Source of the DNA: Halomarinibacterium sedimenti
GTDB taxonomy: Bacteria > Bacteroidota > Bacteroidia > Flavobacteriales > Flavobacteriaceae
Direction of reading: 5' to 3'
DNA: 64,000 bases
Assembly (NCBI RefSeq): GCF_019312585.1
Contig: NZ_JAHWDP010000005.1
Coordinates: 152,540-216,539 of the forward strand
Made by a program: the position numbers and the translations under genes. Shown one piece after another: positions 1 through 8,680 of this stretch. The notes beneath the pieces are model-generated. The model saw only the letters and a list, made by a program, of their open reading frames with translations. It was not told the origin of the DNA and searched no databases. The stretch's first letter is position 1. Each line of letters starts with the position of its first letter.

Positions 1-1185
1 AAACGCTACAACGATTGCCTGGCATTGTTGGGTATGCAACCCACAAAACTCACTAGTTTTTCTATTGATGCGATGGGTTGGAGCCCTGAAATCGCGGAAG
101 AAATGAAAGAACCCTTTTATTTGAATCTAGGTGAGGCCAACAGCAATGCGATTATCGTTTCCCCCATGCAGGAGGGAAAACCTGTGCACAATCCTTTTCA
201 TAGTTTCGATAGAAATATCATGGAAGCCATTTTTGCCGCGTATCCACAAGAAATTAGAGACATTACCAAAGATGCTGCTATATGTGTACAACTTGACCAA
301 AACATAGACGCCTATTATGCTCCTTTTGATTTGCTTCAGTATAAAAAAATAACACTGAGTTTTACCATAACTCACGACTTGCAAAACAAACAAAAGGAAC
401 AAAAAGAACTCGTTGCTACGTTCCATGAGGGTAATAACTTTATCGATCTTCAACTTCATGAAAAATTGTTAGAATCGGCTAAAAGCTATGGCGATTTACG
501 CCATAGAAAACTTCAATTGGAGCCCATCGTTTTGGACATTGGATCGTTTTACACCAAGGCCTTTGGCGGGATTTTCGTGTTGAGAGATTTTATCACCGAT
601 ATCATTGTTTTTGAAGACTTAGAAATTTTTCAGAAAGCCATCAAAGATACCGTGCACGATGTCACACTTTTTCACGTTAGCCATAATGAATTGACATCTA
701 CATTGGTAAATCACCTTATTGCCGATTTCGATATTAAAAAAGCCGCAAAAACAGAACGCTACGCCCGAATTAAAAAGCAATTTTTTATTGAAAATTTTAG
801 TGATTTTGACCATCCCATCAAAGAAGTTTTAGACAGCCCATTTTTATTCAAAAAATATATTAACGAACTCGATGAAGAAACGCAAAAGAAGATTTTGAGC
901 GTCGAGATTTACAATCAGCGAAAAATTGTAGAACGGGAGCTTAATATTTCGGATGTGGTAGCTTTAGAATACACCAAAGCCTTGTTAGAACCCCATTCCT
1001 CCTTAGAAGAAGAACAAAAAGAACTCATTTGGCGATTACTTACCGAGATGATCCCTAAAGACCCGTTGTATTTATATTGGTACAATAAAGAGGAATTTTA
1101 CAAAGCCTTTAAAACTTGGCCTGAATCCTATCAAGATTGGGTAATAGATTGTATATTAGAACATAACAAAAAAGACCAGCCATGA
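1..1185 (+). CDS. DUF6638 family protein, 5' end outside the window
   Basis: The frame is open from base 1 (KRYNDCLALLGMQPTKL), so the true start lies upstream and 394 residues are visible. The TTG at 25 and ATG at 34 are internal. The sequence resembles the Flavobacteriia DUF6638 family as I recall it (a conserved MGWSPEIAEE block and a GDLRHRKLQLE block). The function is unknown. There is no signal peptide or membrane segment in the visible part, so it is probably cytoplasmic. The stop overlaps the next start by 4 bases (ATGA), which implies translational coupling with the following membrane protein. Confidence 0.75.
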   Translation, partial: KRYNDCLALLGMQPTKLTSFSIDAMGWSPEIAEEMKEPFYLNLGEANSNAIIVSPMQEGKPVHNPFHSFDRNIMEAIFAAYPQEIRDITKDAAICVQLDQNIDAYYAPFDLLQYKKITLSFTITHDLQNKQKEQKELVATFHEGNNFIDLQLHEKLLESAKSYGDLRHRKLQLEPIVLDIGSFYTKAFGGIFVLRDFITDIIVFEDLEIFQKAIKDTVHDVTLFHVSHNELTSTLVNHLIADFDIKKAAKTERYARIKKQFFIENFSDFDHPIKEVLDSPFLFKKYINELDEETQKKILSVEIYNQRKIVERELNISDVVALEYTKALLEPHSSLEEEQKELIWRLLTEMIPKDPLYLYWYNKEEFYKAFKTWPESYQDWVIDCILEHNKKDQP

Positions 1186-1706
1186 TTACCATAGAAGTTA
1201 TTGTATTTATTATGACCATTTTATTTGGAATTGTAATCTATGTGAGAGAATCGAAAAACAATAGATTGTATCGCTTTTTCAACAAATTGATGCACTCCAA
1301 AGAGTTACAAATGAAGGACGACAACCATAAAGGATTTGTATATCAACAACCTTTTCTACTTCGATTGGTCTGGATGACCTTATTATTTTTATTGGTCGCT
1401 GTCATTTTGAATTTTATTATTCCTTTTCAAATATTTCAAATTCAGTATGTTGCCACGGCTATAGTGGGAACTCTGATAGGAACTTATGTTGCAGCGGCAT
1501 TTTTTGGTGCTTCCAAAGGGTTGCAAAAGGAGAACATAAAAGAAGCTATTGAAAAAGGAAAAGATTTTGTTGAGGAACTTGCCGAAGATAAAAAGGATAC
1601 CATTGAAGTTGAGGCCAAAGAAGTTCCCGAAAAATTAGAAGAACAAAACGAACCGAATCAAAAAAGTGCCCGCGACCGATTAAAGGATAAGGGAATGATT
1701 AAGTAA
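1182..1706 (+). CDS. Small membrane protein with charged cytoplasmic-type tail
   Basis: This 174-residue protein of unknown function has three hydrophobic segments, at about residues 3-22, 58-80 and 88-112. They are followed by a highly charged, probably helical tail (about 115-174) rich in Glu and Lys. The start overlaps the stop of the DUF6638 gene in an ATGA arrangement, so both are read from one transcript. I cannot assign a family. The context, a DUF6638 gene before it and a larger membrane protein after it, suggests a small conserved membrane-associated module. Confidence 0.7.
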   Translation: MITIEVIVFIMTILFGIVIYVRESKNNRLYRFFNKLMHSKELQMKDDNHKGFVYQQPFLLRLVWMTLLFLLVAVILNFIIPFQIFQIQYVATAIVGTLIGTYVAAAFFGASKGLQKENIKEAIEKGKDFVEELAEDKKDTIEVEAKEVPEKLEEQNEPNQKSARDRLKDKGMIK

Positions 1707-1716
1707 TGAAGGTACT

Positions 1717-1791
1717 AGGTTAGGGGTCAAAGGTAAAAGTATTTTTACCTAAGAATTTGACCCAGAACCTAAAACCTTAAACCCAGAACCT
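1717..1791 (+). repeat. Imperfect inverted repeat plus 11-bp direct repeat before a start codon
   Basis: A left arm at 1717-1738 and a right arm at 1743-1770 pair over GGGTCAAAGGTAAAA, with a short bulge on the right side (1751-1755) and an extension AGGTT/AACCT. The right arm ends in ACCCAGAACCT (1760-1770). That sequence recurs exactly at 1781-1791, directly abutting the ATG of the next gene. There is no U-run, so it is not a classical terminator. Confidence 0.6.
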
Positions 1792-3453
1792 ATGCTAAAA
1801 AACTACTGGAACAAAGGAAAAAAACAAAAAAGAATCGTCATTATAGGCGGTTTACTTTTGGTGCTATTGTTATTCTTTTTACGGGATGATTATCAGCCTG
1901 CTTTGTTATTTCTTCGCAGATATATTTTTATCATTCTTATTGGAGGTTTGTTTTTATGGTTTACAATTTCAAAATTCCGAAAAGCACCTAGTGCGGGAAG
2001 ACGTATCCTCATTTTACTAGGAATTATTGCCTTTTTTGGGATAGGCTGGTACTTTGGATGGAAGGTTAAACTATATGACTATATGCAAAGTTATAATGTA
2101 TATAAGCATCTTAAATTGGTAGAACTCAACGAGCTTCCATTAACGCAAAACGAACGCATTCAGCCTTTCAATAATATTCTTACCATGGCCTATGAATCCA
2201 TTGGAGAAACACAGGAAGTTACCCTGCCCCAATTGGTTCGTGTCGATTCCTCCAACCAATGGACGATGGCCGTGCAGCCTTCCAAAGAATATATGTGGCA
2301 ACGCATTAATGACAACACTGAAGAACTTTTTACGGTAGAGAGTACGACACCTTTTCCGCGTTTTTCGGGTGAAAATCGGATTCCCGTAACCTTTTCCATT
2401 GGAGAATCCTTAGCATTTAGCCGAAACACCTACAATGCCGTGGTACAACGATTTAATTTGTTTCAGTTATTTACGATGGAACCCAGCGATGTTTTTTATA
2501 TGAAAAACGATGATGGCAAATGGGTGCAAGTGGTAAGCTTAATTAAATGGAAAGGATTCTTTTTTCCCTATCCTACGTACGGTGGCGTGATGGTTATAGA
2601 CCCAGGGGAACATACCACAAAAGATTATTTTGAACGAATTTTAATTGGAAAAGGAACCTATATTTCTCCTGAGGAAACTCAAAACCACCCCTATTTAACT
2701 CGGCAAAATACGTTAGCCGAAGAGGTTTCTCGATTACAGGCAGAGTCGCTTAAATTTCTAGCCGGATTTACAGATCCACTGCCTTGGAATATGGAGACGG
2801 CTGTCAAAATACCTGATATGCAAGACGATGAAAACTGGCAACCCTTTGTTACTGACTTCAACTTTACAGGTATGGATATAGATGCCTTCAACGGTCTATA
2901 TCACTGGTTTGGATTGGAACCAATTGGTGAGGAGCGCACCAGTCTTTCGTTTAGTGTCATGATTCCTGCAGATGGAACCGATAAATTATATTATTACAAC
3001 CACGCAGCTAAAAAAGAAGGAATGGCAGGGGTTTCGGCAATGCCTTTAAAAGTCATTGAATCCAGAAAGGAATACGATTGGAGTGTTAATAAACCTGTTG
3101 AATTTAGACCCTTTATCAAAGAAATTGGAGGTAGAAAACGCTTGTTTGTGTTATGTACTGTGGCAGCTAAAAAAGATGATAGTAAAAAGTTTGATGGAGC
3201 TTCCACTCCAGATTTGGCTTTGGTGGATTGTCAATACCGCGATGTCATTTGGATAGATTCGAAGCATCCTTCGCAGTGGGAGACTACCATATTAAATCAG
3301 TTAGGGGAAACCTGGAAAACCTCCGAACGATTGAAAGATGAAGACATTTGGCCCACACGAACCGAAATCGACGTTTCCAAAGAAAGAGATAGTTTAGAAA
3401 TAGATACTATTTCTGAAGAAATGATTGAGATTTTAAGGGATTCAATTAATTAA
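1792..3453 (+). CDS. Conserved membrane protein of unknown function
   Basis: The 553-residue protein has a lysine-rich N-terminus and three transmembrane segments at about residues 15-31, 43-60 and 70-90. A soluble domain of about 460 residues follows. I see no catalytic motif that I recognise and assign no family. The large C-terminal part is rich in aromatic residues and beta-type sequence and probably lies outside the cytoplasmic membrane. The gene follows the previous one after 85 bases that hold an inverted repeat. It ends convergently with the porin gene, the two stop codons overlapping by 4 bases. Confidence 0.7.
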   Translation: MLKNYWNKGKKQKRIVIIGGLLLVLLLFFLRDDYQPALLFLRRYIFIILIGGLFLWFTISKFRKAPSAGRRILILLGIIAFFGIGWYFGWKVKLYDYMQSYNVYKHLKLVELNELPLTQNERIQPFNNILTMAYESIGETQEVTLPQLVRVDSSNQWTMAVQPSKEYMWQRINDNTEELFTVESTTPFPRFSGENRIPVTFSIGESLAFSRNTYNAVVQRFNLFQLFTMEPSDVFYMKNDDGKWVQVVSLIKWKGFFFPYPTYGGVMVIDPGEHTTKDYFERILIGKGTYISPEETQNHPYLTRQNTLAEEVSRLQAESLKFLAGFTDPLPWNMETAVKIPDMQDDENWQPFVTDFNFTGMDIDAFNGLYHWFGLEPIGEERTSLSFSVMIPADGTDKLYYYNHAAKKEGMAGVSAMPLKVIESRKEYDWSVNKPVEFRPFIKEIGGRKRLFVLCTVAAKKDDSKKFDGASTPDLALVDCQYRDVIWIDSKHPSQWETTILNQLGETWKTSERLKDEDIWPTRTEIDVSKERDSLEIDTISEEMIEILRDSIN

Positions 3454-5354
3454 AGGAAGAAATTCCACACCAACCCAAAACGTACCACGGCATCGCGATA
3501 CGGATAACTAGGTGCTGAGTAATGATTACTCGTATTACTGAATAATTGATTTACGTGTTCCCATTTAAAGAAGATACGTGTTTGACGGATTTTGGCGCTA
3601 AAGAAAATATCTAACAATGGAAATCCTCCTAATTCTTCATCATTTTGTACATAAAACTCGGCGAGTACTGGATCGTAAGCATTCATATTGTAAGATGTGA
3701 AATATTTAAACCCAATTCCTGTTTGGATGAACGCTGCTTTTTTAAACCATTCGTCTTGAAAATATAAGGATTGTCGCGTTACAATCTGCGGAATATTAAA
3801 TACTTCTTCTCCCCCTAAAGCCTGCTGAAATAACACGGTGTTCATTAATGCGAACTTTCCATATTTAAATTCTCTTTCGGCCCTAATTTTTAAATAATCC
3901 ACTCTGTCTCCAAACTGCTGTGGTGTAGGTGCAGTATCGCCTTCAGCAATGGCGAAATAAGTATAATCGTCAATCCCGGTATAGCTTACAGATGCTTTCA
4001 GCAATTTTTTGGAATCAATTTCGAAAAACAATTCCTGAGTTTTCACATTGTTGAAATTGGTCTGCCAATTGTAATTTACATAGTCGCTCTGATACAATAA
4101 GAAATTAAAATTAGGAGCAACACTGTGGATTTTAATATGTCCATTCACTGAGTTATTCTCATCGAAATCAAAGGAGGCACCTCCCAACAAATAGTTAGCA
4201 TCAAAATCTCCCGAAATATTAATAGCGCCCTTTCCGAAGAGCTCAAATCCTTTATATTCTTTTTGATAGGAAGCCCCTGCGCTTATTAAATTTCCTTGTA
4301 AACGGTTGGTAATGATTCCTTCGTCTAAAACCAAAGCCGAATCGTACCCGTAGTCATAATCGGTGTAGCCAATAAAAGCTGAAATATTTCCCAAAAGGGA
4401 ATTGTGTAAGGTGGCACTCCCCTTTGCTTCAAATTTATCGAGAACCGTTTTCGTGAATAAATCTTCCGTTTCGTAGGCATCGCCATAGCCTTCAAAGGGT
4501 GAGGACTGTCCGTATTTAAAATCCTTGGTTTCGTAGCTAAGTGTATTCCCAAGGGTTAAAATAGAATATCCAGTGCTGTCTTTTTTTGAAATCAATTTAT
4601 ATTCCTGAATACCAAAAAAACGAAGCCCTTCCAGTTTATTATCAGCATCTTCAAAATTCACATCTAGTCTTCCCCTATCTTGAAACTCAGATTCGTTGGT
4701 TTCAAAAAGAATTTTAGAATTTTCGGTAAGACCCCCATTTTCTTCATTAAAAATGTCTTGCGCGGCAAGATGCGCTCGAATATGATACCGATTATTTTTG
4801 GTGTGGTAGTTTGTAGTAAATCTAAAATTTCCCGTACTCGTCAAAGCATTTTGATACTGCCCTAACGATCTTACCCCTTTATATGCAATAGAAAAGTTAA
4901 AACGTTCATTAGTGTTTACGGTAAAAAAACCATCCATTTGTTGTCCTTGCGAAAAGGCCGTTTTAAAGTATAATTCGGTAAGCGGCGTAGGGACACTATA
5001 ATAATTTATATCCTCGGCATCAGTATAATTAAAATGATGCGATTGTGCGACAAACAAAGGCATCAGGTTTTCTTTGTCGAATGAATAGGCTAATGAATTA
5101 TAGGTTTGCCCTACGTTGGCAAAAGGGAGTAATTCAAAATTATCGCGTCGTAAATAATTGAATTTGTATTCCTTTTGAATGGAAAGTGTCGTATCGAGAT
5201 AGGTAGTATCTCTTTCAAAGGAGATAATTTTATATAAATCGATGGGAGGTTTTTCAGTCTTCCCCTTTGGCATATCTCCTCCTGAGGGATAGTTTTGAGA
5301 AAACACCATTGCATAGCAACAAAAAAAGAAAAGTAGCAAAAGTGTTTTTTTCAT
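3450..5354 (-). CDS. Putative outer-membrane porin (Porin_10 type)
   Basis: The 634-residue protein has a signal peptide (about 1-19, ending VFSQ). The rest alternates polar and hydrophobic residues as in beta-barrels and ends in an aromatic-rich strand (FGLVWNFFL) typical of outer-membrane proteins. Length and features such as YFKTAFSQGQQMDGFFTVN fit the Bacteroidota Porin_10 / putative porin family as I recall it. It probably forms a channel in the outer membrane; the substrate is unknown. An exact TAnnTTTG promoter box lies 19 bases upstream of the ATG. The gene is monocistronic and convergent with the membrane-protein gene on the plus strand. Confidence 0.8.
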   Translation of the reverse strand: MKKTLLLLFFFCCYAMVFSQNYPSGGDMPKGKTEKPPIDLYKIISFERDTTYLDTTLSIQKEYKFNYLRRDNFELLPFANVGQTYNSLAYSFDKENLMPLFVAQSHHFNYTDAEDINYYSVPTPLTELYFKTAFSQGQQMDGFFTVNTNERFNFSIAYKGVRSLGQYQNALTSTGNFRFTTNYHTKNNRYHIRAHLAAQDIFNEENGGLTENSKILFETNESEFQDRGRLDVNFEDADNKLEGLRFFGIQEYKLISKKDSTGYSILTLGNTLSYETKDFKYGQSSPFEGYGDAYETEDLFTKTVLDKFEAKGSATLHNSLLGNISAFIGYTDYDYGYDSALVLDEGIITNRLQGNLISAGASYQKEYKGFELFGKGAINISGDFDANYLLGGASFDFDENNSVNGHIKIHSVAPNFNFLLYQSDYVNYNWQTNFNNVKTQELFFEIDSKKLLKASVSYTGIDDYTYFAIAEGDTAPTPQQFGDRVDYLKIRAEREFKYGKFALMNTVLFQQALGGEEVFNIPQIVTRQSLYFQDEWFKKAAFIQTGIGFKYFTSYNMNAYDPVLAEFYVQNDEELGGFPLLDIFFSAKIRQTRIFFKWEHVNQLFSNTSNHYSAPSYPYRDAVVRFGLVWNFFL

Positions 5355-5373
5355 TCTGAAGAAACTTAATGGG

Positions 5374-5381
5374 CAAAGTTA
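5374..5381 (-). promoter_or_regulatory. -7 promoter box (TAACTTTG) of the porin gene
   Basis: On the minus strand TAACTTTG matches the Bacteroidota -7 consensus TAnnTTTG and lies 19 bases before the porin ATG. A matching -33 TTG is not clear. Confidence 0.55.
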
Positions 5382-5501
5382 AATTTTTTAAACGGAAAAG
5401 TGTATTTTTAATTTCATCCGTAAATATTATTTGATAAATAGGAAGATGCAATGCCTTAATTTATTTAACTTAGAAATTAATCATTAAATCTTTGGCATTT
5501 T

Positions 5502-6101
5502 ATGCTAACCCTAAAAATTCATCAACACTTACTGGAATGTGGCACCGACGAAGCGGGACGGGGATGTTTGGCGGGTCCTGTGACCGCAGCTGCTGTTATT
5601 TTACCCAATGATTTTTCGCATCCATGGTTAACCGATTCTAAACAACTTTCAGAAAAAAAGAGACAAGAATTACGCCCCATTATTGAGACAGAAGCTATCT
5701 GTTTTGGAGTTTCGCACGTCATGATGGAAGAAATTGATCAACTAAATATATTAAATGCTTCCATTTTAGCAATGCACCGGGCCATTGAGCAACTTACACA
5801 ACAACCAGAGTTTATTGCGATAGATGGTAACCGATTTAAGCCTTATGGCAAAACGCCTTACGAATGTGTGGTAAAAGGCGATGGAAAGTATTTGCACATT
5901 GCCGCTGCTTCCATTTTAGCTAAAACCTACCGTGATGATTTTATGGAAAAGATACACGAGGAGTTTCCGAACTATTATTGGAACAAAAACAAAGGATATC
6001 CTACGGCAGAACATCGCAATGCTATACGAAAACACGGCCCTACGCCATTTCATCGCAAAAGTTTTAAGTTACTTCCCGAGCAATTAAAACTAAATTTTTA
6101 G
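5502..6101 (+). CDS. rnhB: Ribonuclease HII
   Basis: The 199-residue enzyme cleaves the RNA strand of RNA-DNA hybrids, including single ribonucleotides embedded in DNA, in the cytoplasm. The signature [14 protein letters not shown] (from about residue 14) carries the catalytic Asp16 and Glu17. IDGNR (about 107-111) and the [21 protein letters not shown] block carry further conserved acidic residues of the family. The length is normal. The ATG at 5502 places the motif at the expected distance from the N-terminus. The gene is followed by a separately promoted lipoprotein gene. Confidence 0.95.
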   Translation: MLTLKIHQHLLECGTDEAGRGCLAGPVTAAAVILPNDFSHPWLTDSKQLSEKKRQELRPIIETEAICFGVSHVMMEEIDQLNILNASILAMHRAIEQLTQQPEFIAIDGNRFKPYGKTPYECVVKGDGKYLHIAAASILAKTYRDDFMEKIHEEFPNYYWNKNKGYPTAEHRNAIRKHGPTPFHRKSFKLLPEQLKLNF

Positions 6102-6162
6102 ACTGTTAAAAACCCGTCAATAAACTATTGTTAACAAATCCACTTTTTGAACTAAACCTTGT

Positions 6163-6170
6163 TATTTTTG
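6163..6170 (+). promoter_or_regulatory. -7 promoter box (TATTTTTG), very close to the start codon
   Basis: TATTTTTG is an exact TAnnTTTG match ending 3 bases before the ATG at 6174. Transcription would then begin at or beside the start codon. This supports 6174 over the upstream TTG at 6159. Confidence 0.5.
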
Positions 6171-6173
6171 TGT

Positions 6174-8597
6174 ATGCAAAAATTATCGAATCTCGCTTTT
6201 GTATTAGCCTTTGTATTCTTTTTTTGGGGATGTGATACTTCCTCCAAAAAAAACAAAGAGCTTTCTAGCTTTATTCCAGAGAGCACGCAAACAGTATTGA
6301 AGATTAAAAATTGGGGAATAACCGCTCAGGATTTCAAAAAAAATAACCTTCTCAATCAATTAAATGGAGAGCCTTTTTCGGAATTTTTTAATACTAAAAA
6401 GTCCGTTTTTGATTTGGTGAAACCCACGGGAAATGTCATTTTATGTAAAGAAGCCGTGAATGATTCCACAAACCATTTCACACTAATTACCAAAATATCG
6501 GCGAATCTGTTTAAACTAGATTCTATTGAAGGTGTTTCGCAAACAGACATTCCTTTTAATGGAAAAAACATTAAGAAAACAGTTTTTAATGCTTCCGAAG
6601 CCTTTAGCATACAAATAGATAGTGTTTTCATGATGTCCACTTCCGAGGCCATTTTGAAAAAAAGTATGGAAGGAAAAGTGAAAAAAAATGCGCTATTTTC
6701 AAAGGCATTTAAATTAAAAAATGACCAGCAACTTGCATATATCCATGAGCTTAATGCCCTAAAGGAAAATGATTCAATTTCCTATCCTTTTGCATCCTTA
6801 GCTTCATTCGATTTACAAGTTTTACCCGATGGCGTAGTAGGTAATGGCGTTGTATTGGTAAACGACTCCTTGCCTCAACTACTTTCGGTTTTTAAAGGGC
6901 AAATCCCTCAAAAAAATGATGCTGCCTCAATTATACCCCTTTCAGCAAAGGAAGCACACTCTTTTACTTTTAACGATGTAAATTTGCTTGAGAAAAACAT
7001 TCAATTATTTAAAAGTGATTCTTTACACATTGACCCACTTTTTGAATCTATCAATGAAATTGTTACCCTCAAACTCTCCAATGAAAATGCAATAGCTTTG
7101 AAGAGTTTAGACACACAAATTACGTGGGATGAATTGGCAAAATACATATCAGAGAAAGAAACTTTTAGGGAAGTTCAGCTCTTCGCTTTTACTGAGGAAC
7201 AACCTCTATTTAACGTATTTACACCTTTAATAGAGGACACTACTTTTTCAATTGTTTTTGAGTGGGAAGATTTTATCATTTTTACCGAAACAGAAGAAAC
7301 AGCTCAGCAATTAATTTCAGATTTTCTAAACAATGCTGTACTTGCAAATGCTCCTTATTTTGAAAGTGCTTATGTGCAATTAGCCCAGGCTTCCTCATTA
7401 ACTACCTACTCATTACAAGGGTATTCTGGATCCTTTTTTTCAAACATGTTAGACACAAAATCGTCTAAGTTGAATAATTTTCCATCAGCCATTGTTCAGC
7501 TTATTTATGACAGAGATTTTGCTCATCTCAATCTTATTTGCAAAGAAACTTCTGGAAAGAAACAAGATAGCGGACTTATTAACCAATTAATTTCTGTGTC
7601 ACTTGACAGGGAGATTGTAGGGAAGCCCCAATTTTTTACCAATCATAATACGTTAGGTAAAGACATTGTGGTACAGGATATTTCCAATGTGCTATATTTT
7701 ATCTCCTCCAACGGAAAAACTCTTTGGAAAAAGCAATTAGACGGTGCAATTTTGGGTAGCATTAATGAAGTAGATATACTTCGAAATGGCAAAAAACAAC
7801 TTGCTTTTTCCACTAGAAAAACCTTGTATGTTTTGGATAGAAACGGTAAAGACGTTGCTCCATTTCCGAAAAAATTTAAAGACCCCATTACCCAACCTGT
7901 ATCTATTTTTGATTATGATAATAACCGCAAATACCGATTTGTAATTTGTCAAGACAAGGATGTTTTTATGTATGATGGCCAAGGTAAAGATGTGAGTGGG
8001 TTTACATTTAATAAAGCTTCATCCAGTATTGTATTACCACCACAACATATTAGAATAGGAAATAAAGATTACATCCTAATTGCCGAAGAAAATGGAAAAC
8101 TTAATATTTTAAGCCGTGTTGGAAAAGAACGCATAAAACTGAATAAAACCTTTGAGTTTTCTGAAATTCCAATAGAAAAAGAAGGAAGTAACTTTGTAGT
8201 TATTACAAAAAACAAAAGTAAAGAAACCATTTCTCAGGACGGAAAAGTTAGTTCACAAGCCTTACAAGTTTCTAAGAATTATCAATTTGCAATTGAAGGA
8301 ACGATAAAGGTAACGTTAGATGATCATTTACTTAGAATTAATGGGCAGTTAGTGGAGTTACCTCTAGGTGTATACTCAAAACCACAAATATTCAGTTTTA
8401 ACAAAGAAAGCTTTATTGCGCTTACCGAACTCAAAGAACATAAAGTCTATTTATTTAATAAATCTGGTAAACTTTTTCCTAATTTTCCGGTTTATGGCAC
8501 TTCTGAAATTGACATGGCGGACGCCAATAAAAACAAAAAAATAAATCTGATTGTAAAAGGACAACCTAAGGAAGTCCTTCTATATCAACTCAATTAA
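6174..8597 (+). CDS. Large lipoprotein with C-terminal beta-propeller-like region
   Basis: I chose the ATG at 6174 because it gives a proper lipoprotein signal (MQKLSNLAFVLAF, lipobox WGC with Cys at about residue 20) and sits next to a promoter box; the upstream TTG at 6159 adds only five residues. The 807-residue product should be anchored in an outer or inner membrane. The N-terminal half is of unknown fold. The C-terminal part (about 480-800) has repeats of the type YFISSNGKTLWKKQL, LYVLDRNGK and VFMYDGQGKDV, resembling a PQQ-like or WD-type propeller. No catalytic residues are evident. I do not recognise a named family. Confidence 0.75.
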   Translation: MQKLSNLAFVLAFVFFFWGCDTSSKKNKELSSFIPESTQTVLKIKNWGITAQDFKKNNLLNQLNGEPFSEFFNTKKSVFDLVKPTGNVILCKEAVNDSTNHFTLITKISANLFKLDSIEGVSQTDIPFNGKNIKKTVFNASEAFSIQIDSVFMMSTSEAILKKSMEGKVKKNALFSKAFKLKNDQQLAYIHELNALKENDSISYPFASLASFDLQVLPDGVVGNGVVLVNDSLPQLLSVFKGQIPQKNDAASIIPLSAKEAHSFTFNDVNLLEKNIQLFKSDSLHIDPLFESINEIVTLKLSNENAIALKSLDTQITWDELAKYISEKETFREVQLFAFTEEQPLFNVFTPLIEDTTFSIVFEWEDFIIFTETEETAQQLISDFLNNAVLANAPYFESAYVQLAQASSLTTYSLQGYSGSFFSNMLDTKSSKLNNFPSAIVQLIYDRDFAHLNLICKETSGKKQDSGLINQLISVSLDREIVGKPQFFTNHNTLGKDIVVQDISNVLYFISSNGKTLWKKQLDGAILGSINEVDILRNGKKQLAFSTRKTLYVLDRNGKDVAPFPKKFKDPITQPVSIFDYDNNRKYRFVICQDKDVFMYDGQGKDVSGFTFNKASSSIVLPPQHIRIGNKDYILIAEENGKLNILSRVGKERIKLNKTFEFSEIPIEKEGSNFVVITKNKSKETISQDGKVSSQALQVSKNYQFAIEGTIKVTLDDHLLRINGQLVELPLGVYSKPQIFSFNKESFIALTELKEHKVYLFNKSGKLFPNFPVYGTSEIDMADANKNKKINLIVKGQPKEVLLYQLN

Positions 8598-8646
8598 AAA
8601 AACTAAGCCCTCTCTATATTTTACATTAAAGAAAATACTACTTTTA

Positions 8647-8676
8647 TAATCCTCATTATTAGTAAATTGAGGATTA
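8647..8676 (+). promoter_or_regulatory. Perfect 9-bp hairpin immediately before the OmpA lipoprotein start
   Basis: TAATCCTCA (8647-8655) and TGAGGATTA (8668-8676) are perfect complements around a 12-base loop. The structure ends 4 bases before the ATG at 8681. There is no downstream T-run, so it is unlikely to be a terminator. It could be an mRNA hairpin near the initiation region or a DNA operator. Confidence 0.55.
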
Positions 8677-8680
8677 CAAT

